DNA of 64,000 nucleotides from Candidatus Leptofilum proximum (lineage in GTDB: Bacteria > Chloroflexota > Anaerolineae > Promineifilales > Promineifilaceae). The stretch spans positions 434,001 through 498,000 of the forward strand of contig JADJXK010000001.1 of assembly GCA_016710325.1 (NCBI GenBank). The letters are read 5' to 3'. The position numbers and the translations under genes were made by a program. The notes below the pieces were generated by a model. That model worked only from the letters and a program-made list of their open reading frames with translations. It was not told the DNA's origin and searched no databases. This document shows positions 9,338-18,363 of the stretch, piece by piece; position 1 is the stretch's first letter; each line of letters opens with the position of its first letter.

Positions 9338-10798
9338 CTACTCGTCCGGATGGCTGCACGCGTGGCGCCAGGTACGCCCGGAGCGATTGAGCAAGGTGTG
9401 CGCTTCTTTCGGCCCCCAGCTGCCGTGTTTGTAAGTCGCCATCGGCGGGGCCTCGGCTTCATTTTCCCAGCCGTAGATCACCGGATCCATCAGCCGCCAG
9501 GCCGCTTCAATGCCGTCGGCGCGGGTAAACAGCGAGGCATCACCGCGCACGGCGTCCAGCAGCAGCCGTTCGTAGGCGTCGGGTAGATTGTTGCCCTTAA
9601 ACGACGAGCGGTAGTGAAATTCCATGTCCACCGGCTGCGTTTTGCGTGAGTCGGGCACCTTGGCCTCCAGCCGCAGGTGAATCCCCTCATCGGGTTGGAT
9701 GCACATCGAGAGAATGTTGGCCGTAAAATCCTCATCCACAATGCCGTCGAACATGATGTGCGGCGGCCGTTTAAACTCCACCACAATTTCCGTGTTTTTA
9801 TTCGTCAGTGCCTTGCCGGAACGCAGGTAAAACGGCACGCCTTGCCAGCGCCAGTTGTCGATGAACAGCTCCATGGCGGCGTAGGTGGGTGTTTGCGAGC
9901 CTTTGGCGACCTGTTCGGTTTGCAGGTAGCCTTCGTACTGGGCACGGACGGTGTGGTTGAGGGACAACGGCCGTACCGCATGAAACAGCTTGGCCTTCTC
10001 GTTACGCACTGCATTGGCCTCAAATGACGCCGGGGGCTCCATCGCCACCAGCGACAGCAGCTGCATCAGGTGGTTTTGGAACATGTCGCGCACCACACCG
10101 GCTTCTTCGTAATAACCAGCCCGGTGGCCCACATCTACACTTTCTATCACCGAGATCTGCACATTGTCGACGTAGTTGCGGTTCCAGACCGGTTCAAAAA
10201 TGGTATTGGCAAAACGAAAATAGAGGATATTTTGCGCCGTCTCTTTGCCCAGGTAATGGTCAATCCGGTAAATCTGATCCTCGTCAAACACCGCCTGGAT
10301 CGCCTTGTTCAGTTCCTGCGCCGAGGCCAAATCGTGGCCAAACGGCTTCTCTACCACCACGCGCCGCCAGCCTCTATTCTGGTCTACCATGTTGGCGGTG
10401 CCCAGACTTTCTACGATGGGCACAAAAAAGCGCGGCGCCACCGCCAGGTAGTAGAGCCGGTTGGCCGGTCCGTTCTCAATATTTTCCAGATGTTCCCGCA
10501 GCTTTTCAAAATCAGCCTGCGTGTTTAAATCTCCCTGGACGTAAGTGATATTCTGAGCAAAGGGCGTCCACTTTTCCTCGTCATAGGCGTCCGGCGCCAG
10601 CTCCAACATGCCTTCTTTGAGGATTTTGCGCAGTTCGGCATTATCCCACGGCCGTCTGGCAAAACCAACGATATTAAACTGTTCCGGCAGCCGCTGCTTA
10701 CAGTAGGAGTTAAACAGGGCGGGAATCAGCTTGCGCTCCGTCAAATCACCAGACGCGCCGAAGATGATAAAGGTGGTGGGTTTGGAATCATTCGTCAT
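9338..10798 (-). CDS. zwf: Glucose-6-phosphate 1-dehydrogenase
   Basis: This 486-residue enzyme carries out the first oxidative step of the pentose phosphate pathway, reducing NAD(P)+. The N-terminal GASGDLTERKLIPALF is the coenzyme-binding motif. The substrate motif RIDHYLGKETAQN holds the conserved Lys and His, and EKPFGHDL is also typical. Length is normal. AGAGGA precedes the ATG. It is the last gene of the minus-strand unit tal-pgi-zwf, separated from pgi by a 92-base repeat-bearing gap. Confidence 0.97.
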   Translation of the reverse strand: MTNDSKPTTFIIFGASGDLTERKLIPALFNSYCKQRLPEQFNIVGFARRPWDNAELRKILKEGMLELAPDAYDEEKWTPFAQNITYVQGDLNTQADFEKLREHLENIENGPANRLYYLAVAPRFFVPIVESLGTANMVDQNRGWRRVVVEKPFGHDLASAQELNKAIQAVFDEDQIYRIDHYLGKETAQNILYFRFANTIFEPVWNRNYVDNVQISVIESVDVGHRAGYYEEAGVVRDMFQNHLMQLLSLVAMEPPASFEANAVRNEKAKLFHAVRPLSLNHTVRAQYEGYLQTEQVAKGSQTPTYAAMELFIDNWRWQGVPFYLRSGKALTNKNTEIVVEFKRPPHIMFDGIVDEDFTANILSMCIQPDEGIHLRLEAKVPDSRKTQPVDMEFHYRSSFKGNNLPDAYERLLLDAVRGDASLFTRADGIEAAWRLMDPVIYGWENEAEAPPMATYKHGSWGPKEAHTLLNRSGRTWRHACSHPDE

Positions 10799-10805
10799 CA
10801 GGGTT

Positions 10806-10888
10806 CCTCTGAAAGTAATTGGGTAATTTGGTAACTGCGTAATTGGACGACTTGATCAATTACATCATTACCCAATTACTCAATTACC
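10806..10888. repeat. AATTACCC-type inverted repeat between pgi and zwf
   Basis: GTAATTGGGTAATTTGG and its inverted counterpart TTACCCAATTACTCAATTACC flank a short centre and can form a long AT-rich hairpin. The same words recur at 26291, 27857, 58917 and 63500, so this is one member of a dispersed family. Confidence 0.75.
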
Positions 10889-10890
10889 GC

Positions 10891-12423
10891 CTATGCAGCT
10901 AGCAGCTCACTCAACTTTTCGTTGACGGCCGTTCCCAAATCAAAGCGAATGAGGCGGCGGTTTTCGTCCAACAGGGCCTGGGCATCGCCCAACGCCTGGG
11001 ACAGCTTCAGCACGCCGAAGCTCATGCCGCTGGCTGGCTCCCCGGCCGTGTCGGGGATGGGCAAATCGGTTTCCGGCTCGGAGGTGAACTGGATGAAGAG
11101 GCCGTTGCCCGCATCCCCCTTGTGCAGCTGCCCGGTGGAGTGCAAAAAGCGCGGCCCGTAACCGACCGTGGTGGCACACTTCGTTTTTTCCAGCAGTTGG
11201 CTGCGCAGCTGGTGCAGCAGGGCGTCGGTTTCCGTGGTCGGCGGTACGTAGGCCTGGATGGAGATGTAGTCGCCTGGTCTGGCCTGGGCGATGAAGGCGT
11301 TGAGATTGGCTGCGGTTGGTTCGGCGCTGTCCAGCTGCGGCAGCTGGCCGCTTTCCTGATAGGCGTCCACCATCTTACGCGCCAGCACTTTGGCCGACTC
11401 CACGTTGGGCTGGTCAAACGGCTGGATATCCAGGATATGCCCGGCAACGGCCGTAGCCATCTCCCAGATGAAAAACTGCCGTCCCAAATCGTACAGGTCA
11501 CGCAGTTCCAGGCGCACCACTGGCTGGCCCGCCTGCTCCAGCCGGGCGACGGCCTCGTCCCAGCCGCTGTCATCCCCCAGCCGCAGGTAAACAAACAGCC
11601 GGTCGCTGCCGTAGCCCGATGGCGCCAGCACCGGCTCGCCCACCACGGGCAGAATGCCCTGGCCGTTTTTGCCCGTGCTCTCGGCAATAAGCTGCTCCAC
11701 CCAGTCGCCAAAGCTGGCAATGGCCGCCGAAGCGATAAACGTAACCTTATCGCGGCCAGCCTGGGCCAGCGTGCCCATAATCGCACCCAACTTTTCCGCC
11801 ACCGGCGCACTGGTTGCCGCCTGGGCGTGCGCCAGCAGGCGGCCCACATCCACCCCCACCAGGGCTGCGGGCAGCAGACCAAAGAAGGAGATGACGGAGT
11901 AGCGCCCGCCGATGTTGGGATCATTCTCGAAGATGGCACGGAAATTGTAAGTGTTGGCTGTTTTCACCAGGCCGCTGCCGGGATCGGTGATGGCTACAAA
12001 GTGCCGTCCGGCTTTTTCCCGGCCCACCAGCTCGATGATGCGGTTGTAGAAATATTTGAAGAAGGAGAAGGTTTCCACGGTGCCGCCAGACTTGGTGGAA
12101 ACGATGAAGAGGGTATGGCGGAGATCGGCCGTTTCTTCATAGGTTTTTACGGCCGTGGCATCCGTACTGTCCAGCACGCGCAACTTTAGGCCGCCGTCGC
12201 CAAAGGTCTTGGCAAATACTTCAGGGGCCAGGCTGGAGCCGCCCATGCCCAGCAGCAGCACCTCGGTAAAACCCTCGGCTTTGATTGCGGCAACAAACTG
12301 GTTGAGGCGCTCAACTTCGGCCGCCATATTTTGCGGCGTGTGCAGCCAGCCGAGGCGGTTGGTGATTTCGGTTGGTTCGGGGTGCCAGACGGTGTGATCG
12401 TGCGCCCAGATGCGCTCAATTAG
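10891..12423 (-). CDS. pgi: Glucose-6-phosphate isomerase domain, -1 frame half of a Tal-Pgi protein
   Basis: The 510 codons from the frameshift point encode the isomerase half of the bifunctional transaldolase/phosphoglucose isomerase family (glucose-6-P to fructose-6-P). Visible motifs are LLLGMGGSSLAPEV, STKSGGTVET, GGRYSVISFFGLLPA, ESTGKNGQGILPV and GYGPRFLHSTGQLHKGD. The first ATG in this frame is at 12327, but the 32 codons before it (LIERIWAHDHTVW, ITNRLGWL) look like the normal N-terminal part of this domain. That stretch has no ATG, GTG or TTG start and no ribosome site. The domain is therefore probably made as a fusion to Tal by a -1 shift at 12423-12429, or the A10 tract is miscounted by one. 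Overlaps the tal stop codon. Confidence 0.9.
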   Translation of the reverse strand, partial: LIERIWAHDHTVWHPEPTEITNRLGWLHTPQNMAAEVERLNQFVAAIKAEGFTEVLLLGMGGSSLAPEVFAKTFGDGGLKLRVLDSTDATAVKTYEETADLRHTLFIVSTKSGGTVETFSFFKYFYNRIIELVGREKAGRHFVAITDPGSGLVKTANTYNFRAIFENDPNIGGRYSVISFFGLLPAALVGVDVGRLLAHAQAATSAPVAEKLGAIMGTLAQAGRDKVTFIASAAIASFGDWVEQLIAESTGKNGQGILPVVGEPVLAPSGYGSDRLFVYLRLGDDSGWDEAVARLEQAGQPVVRLELRDLYDLGRQFFIWEMATAVAGHILDIQPFDQPNVESAKVLARKMVDAYQESGQLPQLDSAEPTAANLNAFIAQARPGDYISIQAYVPPTTETDALLHQLRSQLLEKTKCATTVGYGPRFLHSTGQLHKGDAGNGLFIQFTSEPETDLPIPDTAGEPASGMSFGVLKLSQALGDAQALLDENRRLIRFDLGTAVNEKLSELLAA

Positions 12424-12433
12424 TTTTTTTTTT
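12420..12433 (-). promoter_or_regulatory. Candidate -1 frameshift site joining tal to pgi
   Basis: On the minus strand the tal frame reads CAA AAA AAA AAC TAA. The heptamer A_AAA_AAC (12423-12429) is a classical -1 slippery sequence and lies within ten consecutive A's (12424-12433). A -1 shift, or one extra A in the mRNA, avoids the TAA and enters the pgi frame at once. No convincing upstream Shine-Dalgarno stimulator or strong downstream stem was found by eye. A one-base sequencing error in the homopolymer would look the same. Confidence 0.55.
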
Positions 12434-13592
12434 GCAAGTCGGCAGTGGTGGCGGCAACGGCCGTTGCCAGCTCGCCTAACGACGCGGAAAAGCCGTCCGT
12501 CTCAGCCAGGATCGCCGCCCGCTTGCTCTCAATGCTGGCCATCAGCGATTCAAACGATTTGGCAAATGCGGCCACGCCATCTTCCTGGAGCTGGTCGGTC
12601 ACGGCATCCAGATCGATACCGGCCTGCGCCAGCGCTTCCAGCTGCCCGGCGGCATCTTCAACGCCCTCGGTGAGCGTTTGGGCCACGGTGCCGTGATCTT
12701 TGAAGGCATTCACTGTCGCCGGGGGAATGGTGTTTACCGTGTCTGGACCGATCAGCTCATCGACGTAGAGCGTGTCTGGGTAGTTGGGATTTTTGGTGGA
12801 GGTGCTGGCCCACAACGGCCGTTGCACCCGCCCGCCATTACCCGCCAGCGCCTGCCAGCGCACGTCGCCAAACACCTGCAGGAAGCGGGCATAGGCGACC
12901 TTGGCATTAGCCACGGCAATCTTGCCCTGGAGCTGCTGGTTGCCCTTGGCCTCCAGCGCCTTGTCCACCAAGCTGTCCACCCGGCTCACAAAAAAGGACG
13001 CCACCGAGCTGACATGGTTGATGGGCTGCCCGGCGGCCAGCCGCTTCTCCAGGCCGGTGATGTAGGCGTTCATCACGTCTTCATAGCTGCTCAGCGAAAA
13101 GATCAGCGTCACGTTGATGTTGATCCCTTCGGCAATGAGCGTTTCGATGGCCGGGATGCCTTCGGGCGTGGCTGGCACTTTGATCATGATGTTGGGCCGG
13201 CTCAGCGCCAGAAACAGGCGGCGCGCCTCGGTGATGGTGCTCTGGGTGTCACGCGCCAGCGTGGGGCTGACCTCCAGGCTGATGTAACCATCAACGCCGT
13301 TGGTTTTTTCATAGACGGGTAACAGAAGATCGGCCGTTTCGCCGATGTCGGCCAGGGCGAGGGCCTCATAAATGTCGTTGGTGGCATGACCTTTCTGCGC
13401 CAGTTCGCGAATCGCGTCATCGTAATCATCGCTTTTGGCGATGGCGTTTTCAAAAATGGAGGGATTGGATGTAACCCCCACCACCCCATCATTGATGAGG
13501 GCCTGCATTTCGCCGGAGTCCAGCAAGGACCGGCTGATGTTGTCGTACCAGACCGATTGGCCGAGTTGATAGAGTTCATGCAGTTTGCTCAT
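12420..13592 (-). CDS. tal: Transaldolase
   Basis: This 390-residue transaldolase of the pentose phosphate pathway transfers a dihydroxyacetone unit between sugar phosphates through a Schiff-base Lys. The Lys lies in NIMIKVPATPEGIPAI, and GVTSNPSIFENAIA is the other family signature. It belongs to the longer transaldolase subfamily that is often fused to Pgi. Its frame ends at TAA right after an A10 tract, giving a C-terminus ADLQKKN. First gene of the tal-pgi-zwf unit. Confidence 0.95.
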   Translation of the reverse strand: MSKLHELYQLGQSVWYDNISRSLLDSGEMQALINDGVVGVTSNPSIFENAIAKSDDYDDAIRELAQKGHATNDIYEALALADIGETADLLLPVYEKTNGVDGYISLEVSPTLARDTQSTITEARRLFLALSRPNIMIKVPATPEGIPAIETLIAEGININVTLIFSLSSYEDVMNAYITGLEKRLAAGQPINHVSSVASFFVSRVDSLVDKALEAKGNQQLQGKIAVANAKVAYARFLQVFGDVRWQALAGNGGRVQRPLWASTSTKNPNYPDTLYVDELIGPDTVNTIPPATVNAFKDHGTVAQTLTEGVEDAAGQLEALAQAGIDLDAVTDQLQEDGVAAFAKSFESLMASIESKRAAILAETDGFSASLGELATAVAATTADLQKKN

Positions 13593-14064
13593 GCGTTTTT
13601 CCTTTTACGTCAAATTAGTTTATGTAAAGCACATCGTCAATTGATATGATAGAAAATGACTCGTGGTAGTTGGTAATGGAGGCTTGTGAGCAACAAATTG
13701 TTGTGATGCTGATTATACCACGCAACGGCCGTATCCTTTACCACACTTCTACCTCTTTCATTGATGATTCAGATGATGTCACAAGGAGATTTGTTACAAG
13801 CAGAAAACGGCCGTCGCCGCAAAACCAATGCCGAATTTGAACTATTCGACGCCTACATCCTCTTTTCCGAATAACGAATATTTCCACGGAGAAAATGTAA
13901 GGATATTGGAGTCAGCCACCAGACGGGCTATGGGCCGTTGATGGCAAAAGCTTATAAAGATGATTTGTGGACTATTTTAAAAGTTTGTGTTCGAAAAGAA
14001 GTGATTTTTATTTAAATCCGTTATAAAATCGTGGGAAAATGTGCCAATCTTGCGAGGAGAAAAA
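13593..14064. other. Intergenic region with a doubtful small ORF
   Basis: This 472-base gap holds the tal upstream region and two ACGGCCGT copies (13725, 13808). A plus-strand ORF at 13773-13874 could encode 33 residues beginning MMSQGDLLQAENGRRRKTN. Its NGRRR comes from the palindrome, and it may be the tail of a decayed gene. No RNA gene was recognised. Confidence 0.4.
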
Positions 14065-14667
14065 ATGTCCAATTATCCCCAAATGTTTCTGGTGGAATTT
14101 CACGGTCGAATTGATAAGTATACATTTGTCAGAAGAATTCGAAGTGATGTCCCAAGACCAGGTCAAGAGCAATCATCAAATTTAAATTCCGAAGCCCCCC
14201 AAACATTAAATGACCTCATTTTTGAACTCAATAATGGAGCTGTAGAAATCGCTGAAGCTATAAGGGTTGAACTCTCAAGAGTTCTGCCCCCGTCAGTTAA
14301 TATCTACGCTCAAATCTCATTTTTTGAGGGCAGTATTAGTTGGAGTGGGATAATCACAGTTGTTGACTGGATGGATCGCATTGGAGGTACAATTGGATTT
14401 CTTGAAATTGTATTGAGAGTTTCAAAATTTGCGATTGAAAAAGTCATGCAACATTGGTTTTCTTATCAGCAACAAAGACTAGGCTTGGAGTTAGAAGAGC
14501 CCATACAGGTTGAAGTGAACAGCCATATGAATACTGATCATACGAACCTTAATGCACGCCTTATGAGGAATAATAACAGGTTAAACAACCTAATGATGTT
14601 GCTTATCGGCGCAAATACGGTACTTCTACTTGCAATTTTGCTTATACAGATTTTTTCATTGTTTTAG
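14065..14667 (+). CDS. Hypothetical protein with membrane segments
   Basis: This protein of about 200 residues was not recognised. A hydrophobic stretch occurs near 100-125 (ITVVDWMDRIGGTIGFLEIVL) and a clear C-terminal helix near 175-198 (LLIGANTVLLLAILLIQIF). The ATG at 14065 with GAGGAG upstream is preferred over a GTG at 14041. Base composition is AT-richer than its neighbours and there is no ACGGCCGT copy, which suggests recent acquisition. It converges on the next gene with a 15-base gap. Confidence 0.7.
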   Translation: MSNYPQMFLVEFHGRIDKYTFVRRIRSDVPRPGQEQSSNLNSEAPQTLNDLIFELNNGAVEIAEAIRVELSRVLPPSVNIYAQISFFEGSISWSGIITVVDWMDRIGGTIGFLEIVLRVSKFAIEKVMQHWFSYQQQRLGLELEEPIQVEVNSHMNTDHTNLNARLMRNNNRLNNLMMLLIGANTVLLLAILLIQIFSLF

Positions 14668-14682
14668 TTTCTATCCCAATGT

Positions 14683-15237
14683 CTACAAACCAATAGTTTC
14701 CAACCATTCAGCTATTCCCCGGCGATTCCATCCATCAATGTCAGTCAAACTTATTAATTCTTGTGCTAGTGAACTATTTCTGCCAGTGGGTCCAGTCACT
14801 TTCAACGCTTCAAGATCAAAGCCAAGCTTTCGTTTTAATTTCCACAAAGCCATGCTTTTGGAGAAATCTGAATCTTCAACTGAACTGGGACCAAAAGCGC
14901 CAACATAAGCTGCTGCTAAAGCACAAGTTCGATACTCTATTCTTCGTTCATAATAATAAAAACCTATGACGGTCTTGTCTACAAATTTGCCTCTGCATAT
15001 CGGATGATATTGACGTCCAACGCGCAAAAAGTTGGAAAGCGTTTCAGTTTGGGTTTGAGTTTCGTGGGGAGGTAGGTGAATGATGATGGGTTCAGGCTTT
15101 TGCTGGACAGGCAACGGCCGTTCCCCTCCCACTACTGTCATGTCTGTGGGATGATAAGGCTGCACCGTTAAAGTAGCGGCGTTTGCTTTGTCGCGGCGGC
15201 GGCCCAAAAAGCGGGGTAAATTTACGAGGGTTGTCAT
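14683..15237 (-). CDS. Hypothetical protein
   Basis: This 184-residue protein is not recognised. The N-terminal half is basic and proline-rich with a QTQTET stretch; the C-terminal half (about 90-184) looks globular (ICRGKFVDKTVIGFYYYERRIEYRTCAL, split here by memory of the frame). The gene contains one ACGGCCGT, consistent with long residence in the genome. It converges on the preceding hypothetical gene. No pathway link is visible. Confidence 0.55.
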   Translation of the reverse strand: MTTLVNLPRFLGRRRDKANAATLTVQPYHPTDMTVVGGERPLPVQQKPEPIIIHLPPHETQTQTETLSNFLRVGRQYHPICRGKFVDKTVIGFYYYERRIEYRTCALAAAYVGAFGPSSVEDSDFSKSMALWKLKRKLGFDLEALKVTGPTGRNSSLAQELISLTDIDGWNRRGIAEWLETIGL

Positions 15238-15754
15238 TCATACTCTCCAAATTAATGTAGTGTTTCGCCAAAGATCTTTTGCTGGATATCGAGGCAATGA
15301 CGAAACAGTAGGCGGCGTTGTTGACCAGCCACATTAGATATTTCTTTTCTTAACAACAGACTTATGGTGCCAGCTCCCGGAAAAATCGCCATGCAGAACC
15401 CATAAAAACAGGGGAAAACCCATGAAAATGGTTGCGATTTCACCCGGTCCTTGCGATAACGGCCGATAAATCAGAGGAGGATAGGCAAAAGGGGCTAAAC
15501 GGCCGTTGCCCGGTAAGAAATTGGTATGCGATTGAAAACTTCACAGTACATACGGAAGGCTCCCAAGCCTGAGGACATACTTCCAGTGCCTCTAGAGTAC
15601 CTAAAGTCTGGCATACCTGCCACTTCAAACAGGGACTTTTCACCTGCCTTTCACCTCCGGGTTTAACTCTGAAATTTGACAAACGAGCACTCAATACAGA
15701 GAATTGCGGATTCGCTTTTCAACACCAACTGGAACAAAAGACAGGAATGCTCTG
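15238..15754. other. Intergenic region, no supported gene
   Basis: This 517-base gap holds one ACGGCCGT (15500). ORFs here on the minus strand look compositionally random and lack ribosome sites. The last part probably contains the promoter of the ABC exporter operon. Confidence 0.5.
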
Positions 15755-16543
15755 ATGAGACTGTTTTGGGAAATTGCCAGGCGTGCCTTCCACCGGAATT
15801 TGACGTATCGTGCCGCGACCATTGCGGGGCTGGTGACCAACTTTGGCTTTGGCTGGCTGCGGGTGTCGGTGCTGCTGGCGCTGTATGACGGCCGTTCCGC
15901 CGTCGAGGGCATCACCCAGAACGATCTGTACACCTATGTTGCCCTCACCCAGGCAGTCATCACCTACCTGTCGCTTTTTGGTTGGTACGACCTGATGGAA
16001 TCAGTGCACACAGGCGAGGTCGGGGCCGATTTGCTCAAGCCGATGAGCTATTTCCAGTTCTGGATGGCCAGGGATGCCGGTCGCGCCGCCGTCGCTTTCC
16101 TGCTGCGCGGCGTGGTGATCATGATTTTCTTTGAGTTTGTGTTTCCCATGACTTACCCATCCGGTTGGCAGTGGTTTTGGTTGGGAACGGCCGTACTTTT
16201 CAGCTGGCTGGTCAGCTTTACATACCGCTTCCTCATCAACCTAGCGGCTTTTTGGTCGCCAAACGCCAGAGGAATTATTAACGTGGGGTACATCTTTGGC
16301 TGGCTGCTCTCCGGATTTTTGATGCCGCTGCGCCTGCTGCCAACGTGGCTGCAAACCATCGCCTACCTCACGCCGTTTCCTTACACGCTCAACATGGTAG
16401 TTGAGGTGTACCTGGGACTGCTGCAAGGGCCAGAATTGTACCAGGCGCTGCTGCTGCAGCTGGTGTGGGCATTGGGCATGGCGATTCTGGGACAGCTTGT
16501 GTTGAAAACGGCCGTGCACCGCCTGGTTATCTTGGGAGGGTAA
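15755..16543 (+). CDS. ABC-2 type permease (first exporter)
   Basis: This integral membrane protein of 262 residues has about six hydrophobic segments and resembles COG4587/DUF990 permeases. The start at 15755 has AGGA upstream and gives MRLFWEIARRAFHRNLTYRAAT; an in-frame start 17 codons earlier lacks a ribosome site. It forms an exporter with the next two genes. Family systems of this type have been linked to viologen or drug export, but the substrate here is unknown. Confidence 0.85.
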   Translation: MRLFWEIARRAFHRNLTYRAATIAGLVTNFGFGWLRVSVLLALYDGRSAVEGITQNDLYTYVALTQAVITYLSLFGWYDLMESVHTGEVGADLLKPMSYFQFWMARDAGRAAVAFLLRGVVIMIFFEFVFPMTYPSGWQWFWLGTAVLFSWLVSFTYRFLINLAAFWSPNARGIINVGYIFGWLLSGFLMPLRLLPTWLQTIAYLTPFPYTLNMVVEVYLGLLQGPELYQALLLQLVWALGMAILGQLVLKTAVHRLVILGG

Positions 16544-16544
16544 C

Positions 16545-17354
16545 GTGAATCATACGCTAGACATCTACCGCCGCCTGGTTGGCGTTCAGCTGCGCTCACA
16601 GATGCAGTATCGCACTTCGTTTGCTTTCGATCTCATCATGACCGCCCTGACCGTTGTGGTGGAATTTGGCTCCGTAGCCCTGGTTATCCAGCGCTTTGGC
16701 AGTTTACAAGGCTGGCAGCTGCCAGAAATCGCCTTCCTCTACGGGCTGGTGGAGATTGCCTTCAACTTGATGGACATGATTTTTAGCGGCTTCGACCCGC
16801 CCCGCTTTGGTTTGACCGTACGCCAGGGCACCTTCGACCAGATCTTGCTGCGCCCGGTGAACATCACAGCCCAGGTAATGGGTTCTAGGCTGGTGATGCG
16901 CCGCCTGGGGCGCGTGGCGTTTGGGGTGGCCATCTTCGCCTATGCGCTGTCGCTCAACGACATCACCTGGACCACAACCAAGCTGATTTACCTGCCCATC
17001 GTCATTATCAGCCTGATCGCTTTTTTTGGCGGCTTGTTTGTCATTGGCGGCACGATCACTTTCTGGACGGTGGATTCGATTGAAGTGCTGAACATGCTCA
17101 CCTACGGTGGCGGCTTCACCATATCTTACCCAATGACTATTTACCCAGACTGGCTGCGCCGCTGTTTTACTTACATTGTGCCCGCTGTGTTTCTAAACTT
17201 TTATCCAGCGCTCTATTTTTTAGACAAGCCCGACCCGTTTAACTTTCCGGCCTTCGCGCCATTTATCGCCCCGCTGGTGGGCTTTGGCATGTTGTGGCTG
17301 GCGCTGCGCATCTGGCACTTTGGCATCCAGCACTACCAAAGCACGGGAAACTAG
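16545..17354 (+). CDS. ABC-2 type permease (first exporter, second subunit)
   Basis: This 269-residue permease of the COG3694 type starts with GTG one base after the previous stop and has GGGAGGG upstream. Six membrane segments can be drawn. PPRFGLTVRQGTFDQILLRPVN between segments is typical of the family. It presumably pairs with the preceding permease as a heterodimer energised by the ATPase that follows. Confidence 0.88.
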   Translation: MNHTLDIYRRLVGVQLRSQMQYRTSFAFDLIMTALTVVVEFGSVALVIQRFGSLQGWQLPEIAFLYGLVEIAFNLMDMIFSGFDPPRFGLTVRQGTFDQILLRPVNITAQVMGSRLVMRRLGRVAFGVAIFAYALSLNDITWTTTKLIYLPIVIISLIAFFGGLFVIGGTITFWTVDSIEVLNMLTYGGGFTISYPMTIYPDWLRRCFTYIVPAVFLNFYPALYFLDKPDPFNFPAFAPFIAPLVGFGMLWLALRIWHFGIQHYQSTGN

Positions 17355-17373
17355 GCTGCGGATAAGAAAAACT

Positions 17374-18363
17374 ATGAACATTATCGAAGTGACTGATCTG
17401 CAGAAATATTTTTCTGTGCGGAAGCATTTTTCCGGGCGATTTGGCATGGTGCGCAGCTTTTTCTCGCGTGAATCGACGCCGGTGCGGGCAGTGGACGGCA
17501 TCAGCTTTGGCGTGCAGCCAGGGGAATTGGTCGGCTATCTGGGGCCAAACGGTGCGGGCAAATCGACGACGATCAAGATGCTGACCGGTTTGCTGGTGCC
17601 GTCGGGGGGCAAGGTGGTGGTGAACGGCCGTATCCCCCACCAAGAACGCCAGCAGTACGTCGCCCGCATCGGCGCCGTGTTTGGCCAGCGCACCACGCTC
17701 TGGTGGGATTTGCCCGTCATCGAGTCACTGGAGCTGCTGCGCCACATCTACAAAGTGCCGCCTGCCCTCTTCCGGCAAAACCTGGCCGAATTTACCGAGA
17801 TGCTGGAGATGGCCCCCTTCCTGCACACGCCGGTGCGCGCCCTCTCCCTGGGCCAGCGCATGAGGGCCGATATCGCCGCCGCCCTGCTGCACAACCCGGA
17901 CCTGCTCTTCCTGGACGAGCCAACGATTGGCCTGGATGTGGTGGCCAAGGAGCGCATCCGCCAGTTTATCCAGTACATCAACGCCGTGCGCGGCACCACG
18001 GTGCTGCTCACCACCCACGACTTGGCCGACGTACAGCGGCTGTGCCAGCGAGTGATGATAATTGATCGGGGGAAATTGTTGTTTGACGGCCGTTTACAAA
18101 CCCTGCAAGAACAGTTCGGCGGCAAGCGGGAGCTGGTGGTGGATTTTGCCCAGGATTACCAAATGGTGGACATTGAGGGCGCGACGGTCATCGAACACTA
18201 CGATTCCCGGGCCACGTACCAGTTTGAGCGCGGGGCCATTTCCGCGTCGGAACTGATCGGTCGCGTCTCTAACCGTTACCGCGTGCAGGACCTGGCCGTA
18301 CGTGAACCAGACATCGAAGCAACCATTCGCCGGATTTACGAGGAGCGGTTGTTGGAAGCATGA
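17374..18363 (+). CDS. ABC transporter ATP-binding protein (first exporter)
   Basis: This 329-residue ATPase has Walker A GPNGAGKSTT, a signature LSLGQRMRADIAAAL, Walker B LLFLDEPTIGLD and the H-loop TTHDLADV. GAVFGQRTTLWWDLPV and the N-terminal insertion before the Walker A are characteristic of COG4586, the usual partner of COG4587/COG3694 permeases. The ATG at 17374 follows the permease by 19 bases. Its stop overlaps the next start by four bases (ATGA). Confidence 0.93.
   Translation: MNIIEVTDLQKYFSVRKHFSGRFGMVRSFFSRESTPVRAVDGISFGVQPGELVGYLGPNGAGKSTTIKMLTGLLVPSGGKVVVNGRIPHQERQQYVARIGAVFGQRTTLWWDLPVIESLELLRHIYKVPPALFRQNLAEFTEMLEMAPFLHTPVRALSLGQRMRADIAAALLHNPDLLFLDEPTIGLDVVAKERIRQFIQYINAVRGTTVLLTTHDLADVQRLCQRVMIIDRGKLLFDGRLQTLQEQFGGKRELVVDFAQDYQMVDIEGATVIEHYDSRATYQFERGAISASELIGRVSNRYRVQDLAVREPDIEATIRRIYEERLLEA

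Noticed and set aside
13773..13874. 33-residue ORF
   Set aside because: Too short and partly made of the ACGGCCGT motif; kept only as a remark in the intergenic entry.
15440..15694. Minus-strand ORF of 84 residues
   Set aside because: Cys/Trp-rich composition without ribosome site or recognisable motif; treated as non-coding.
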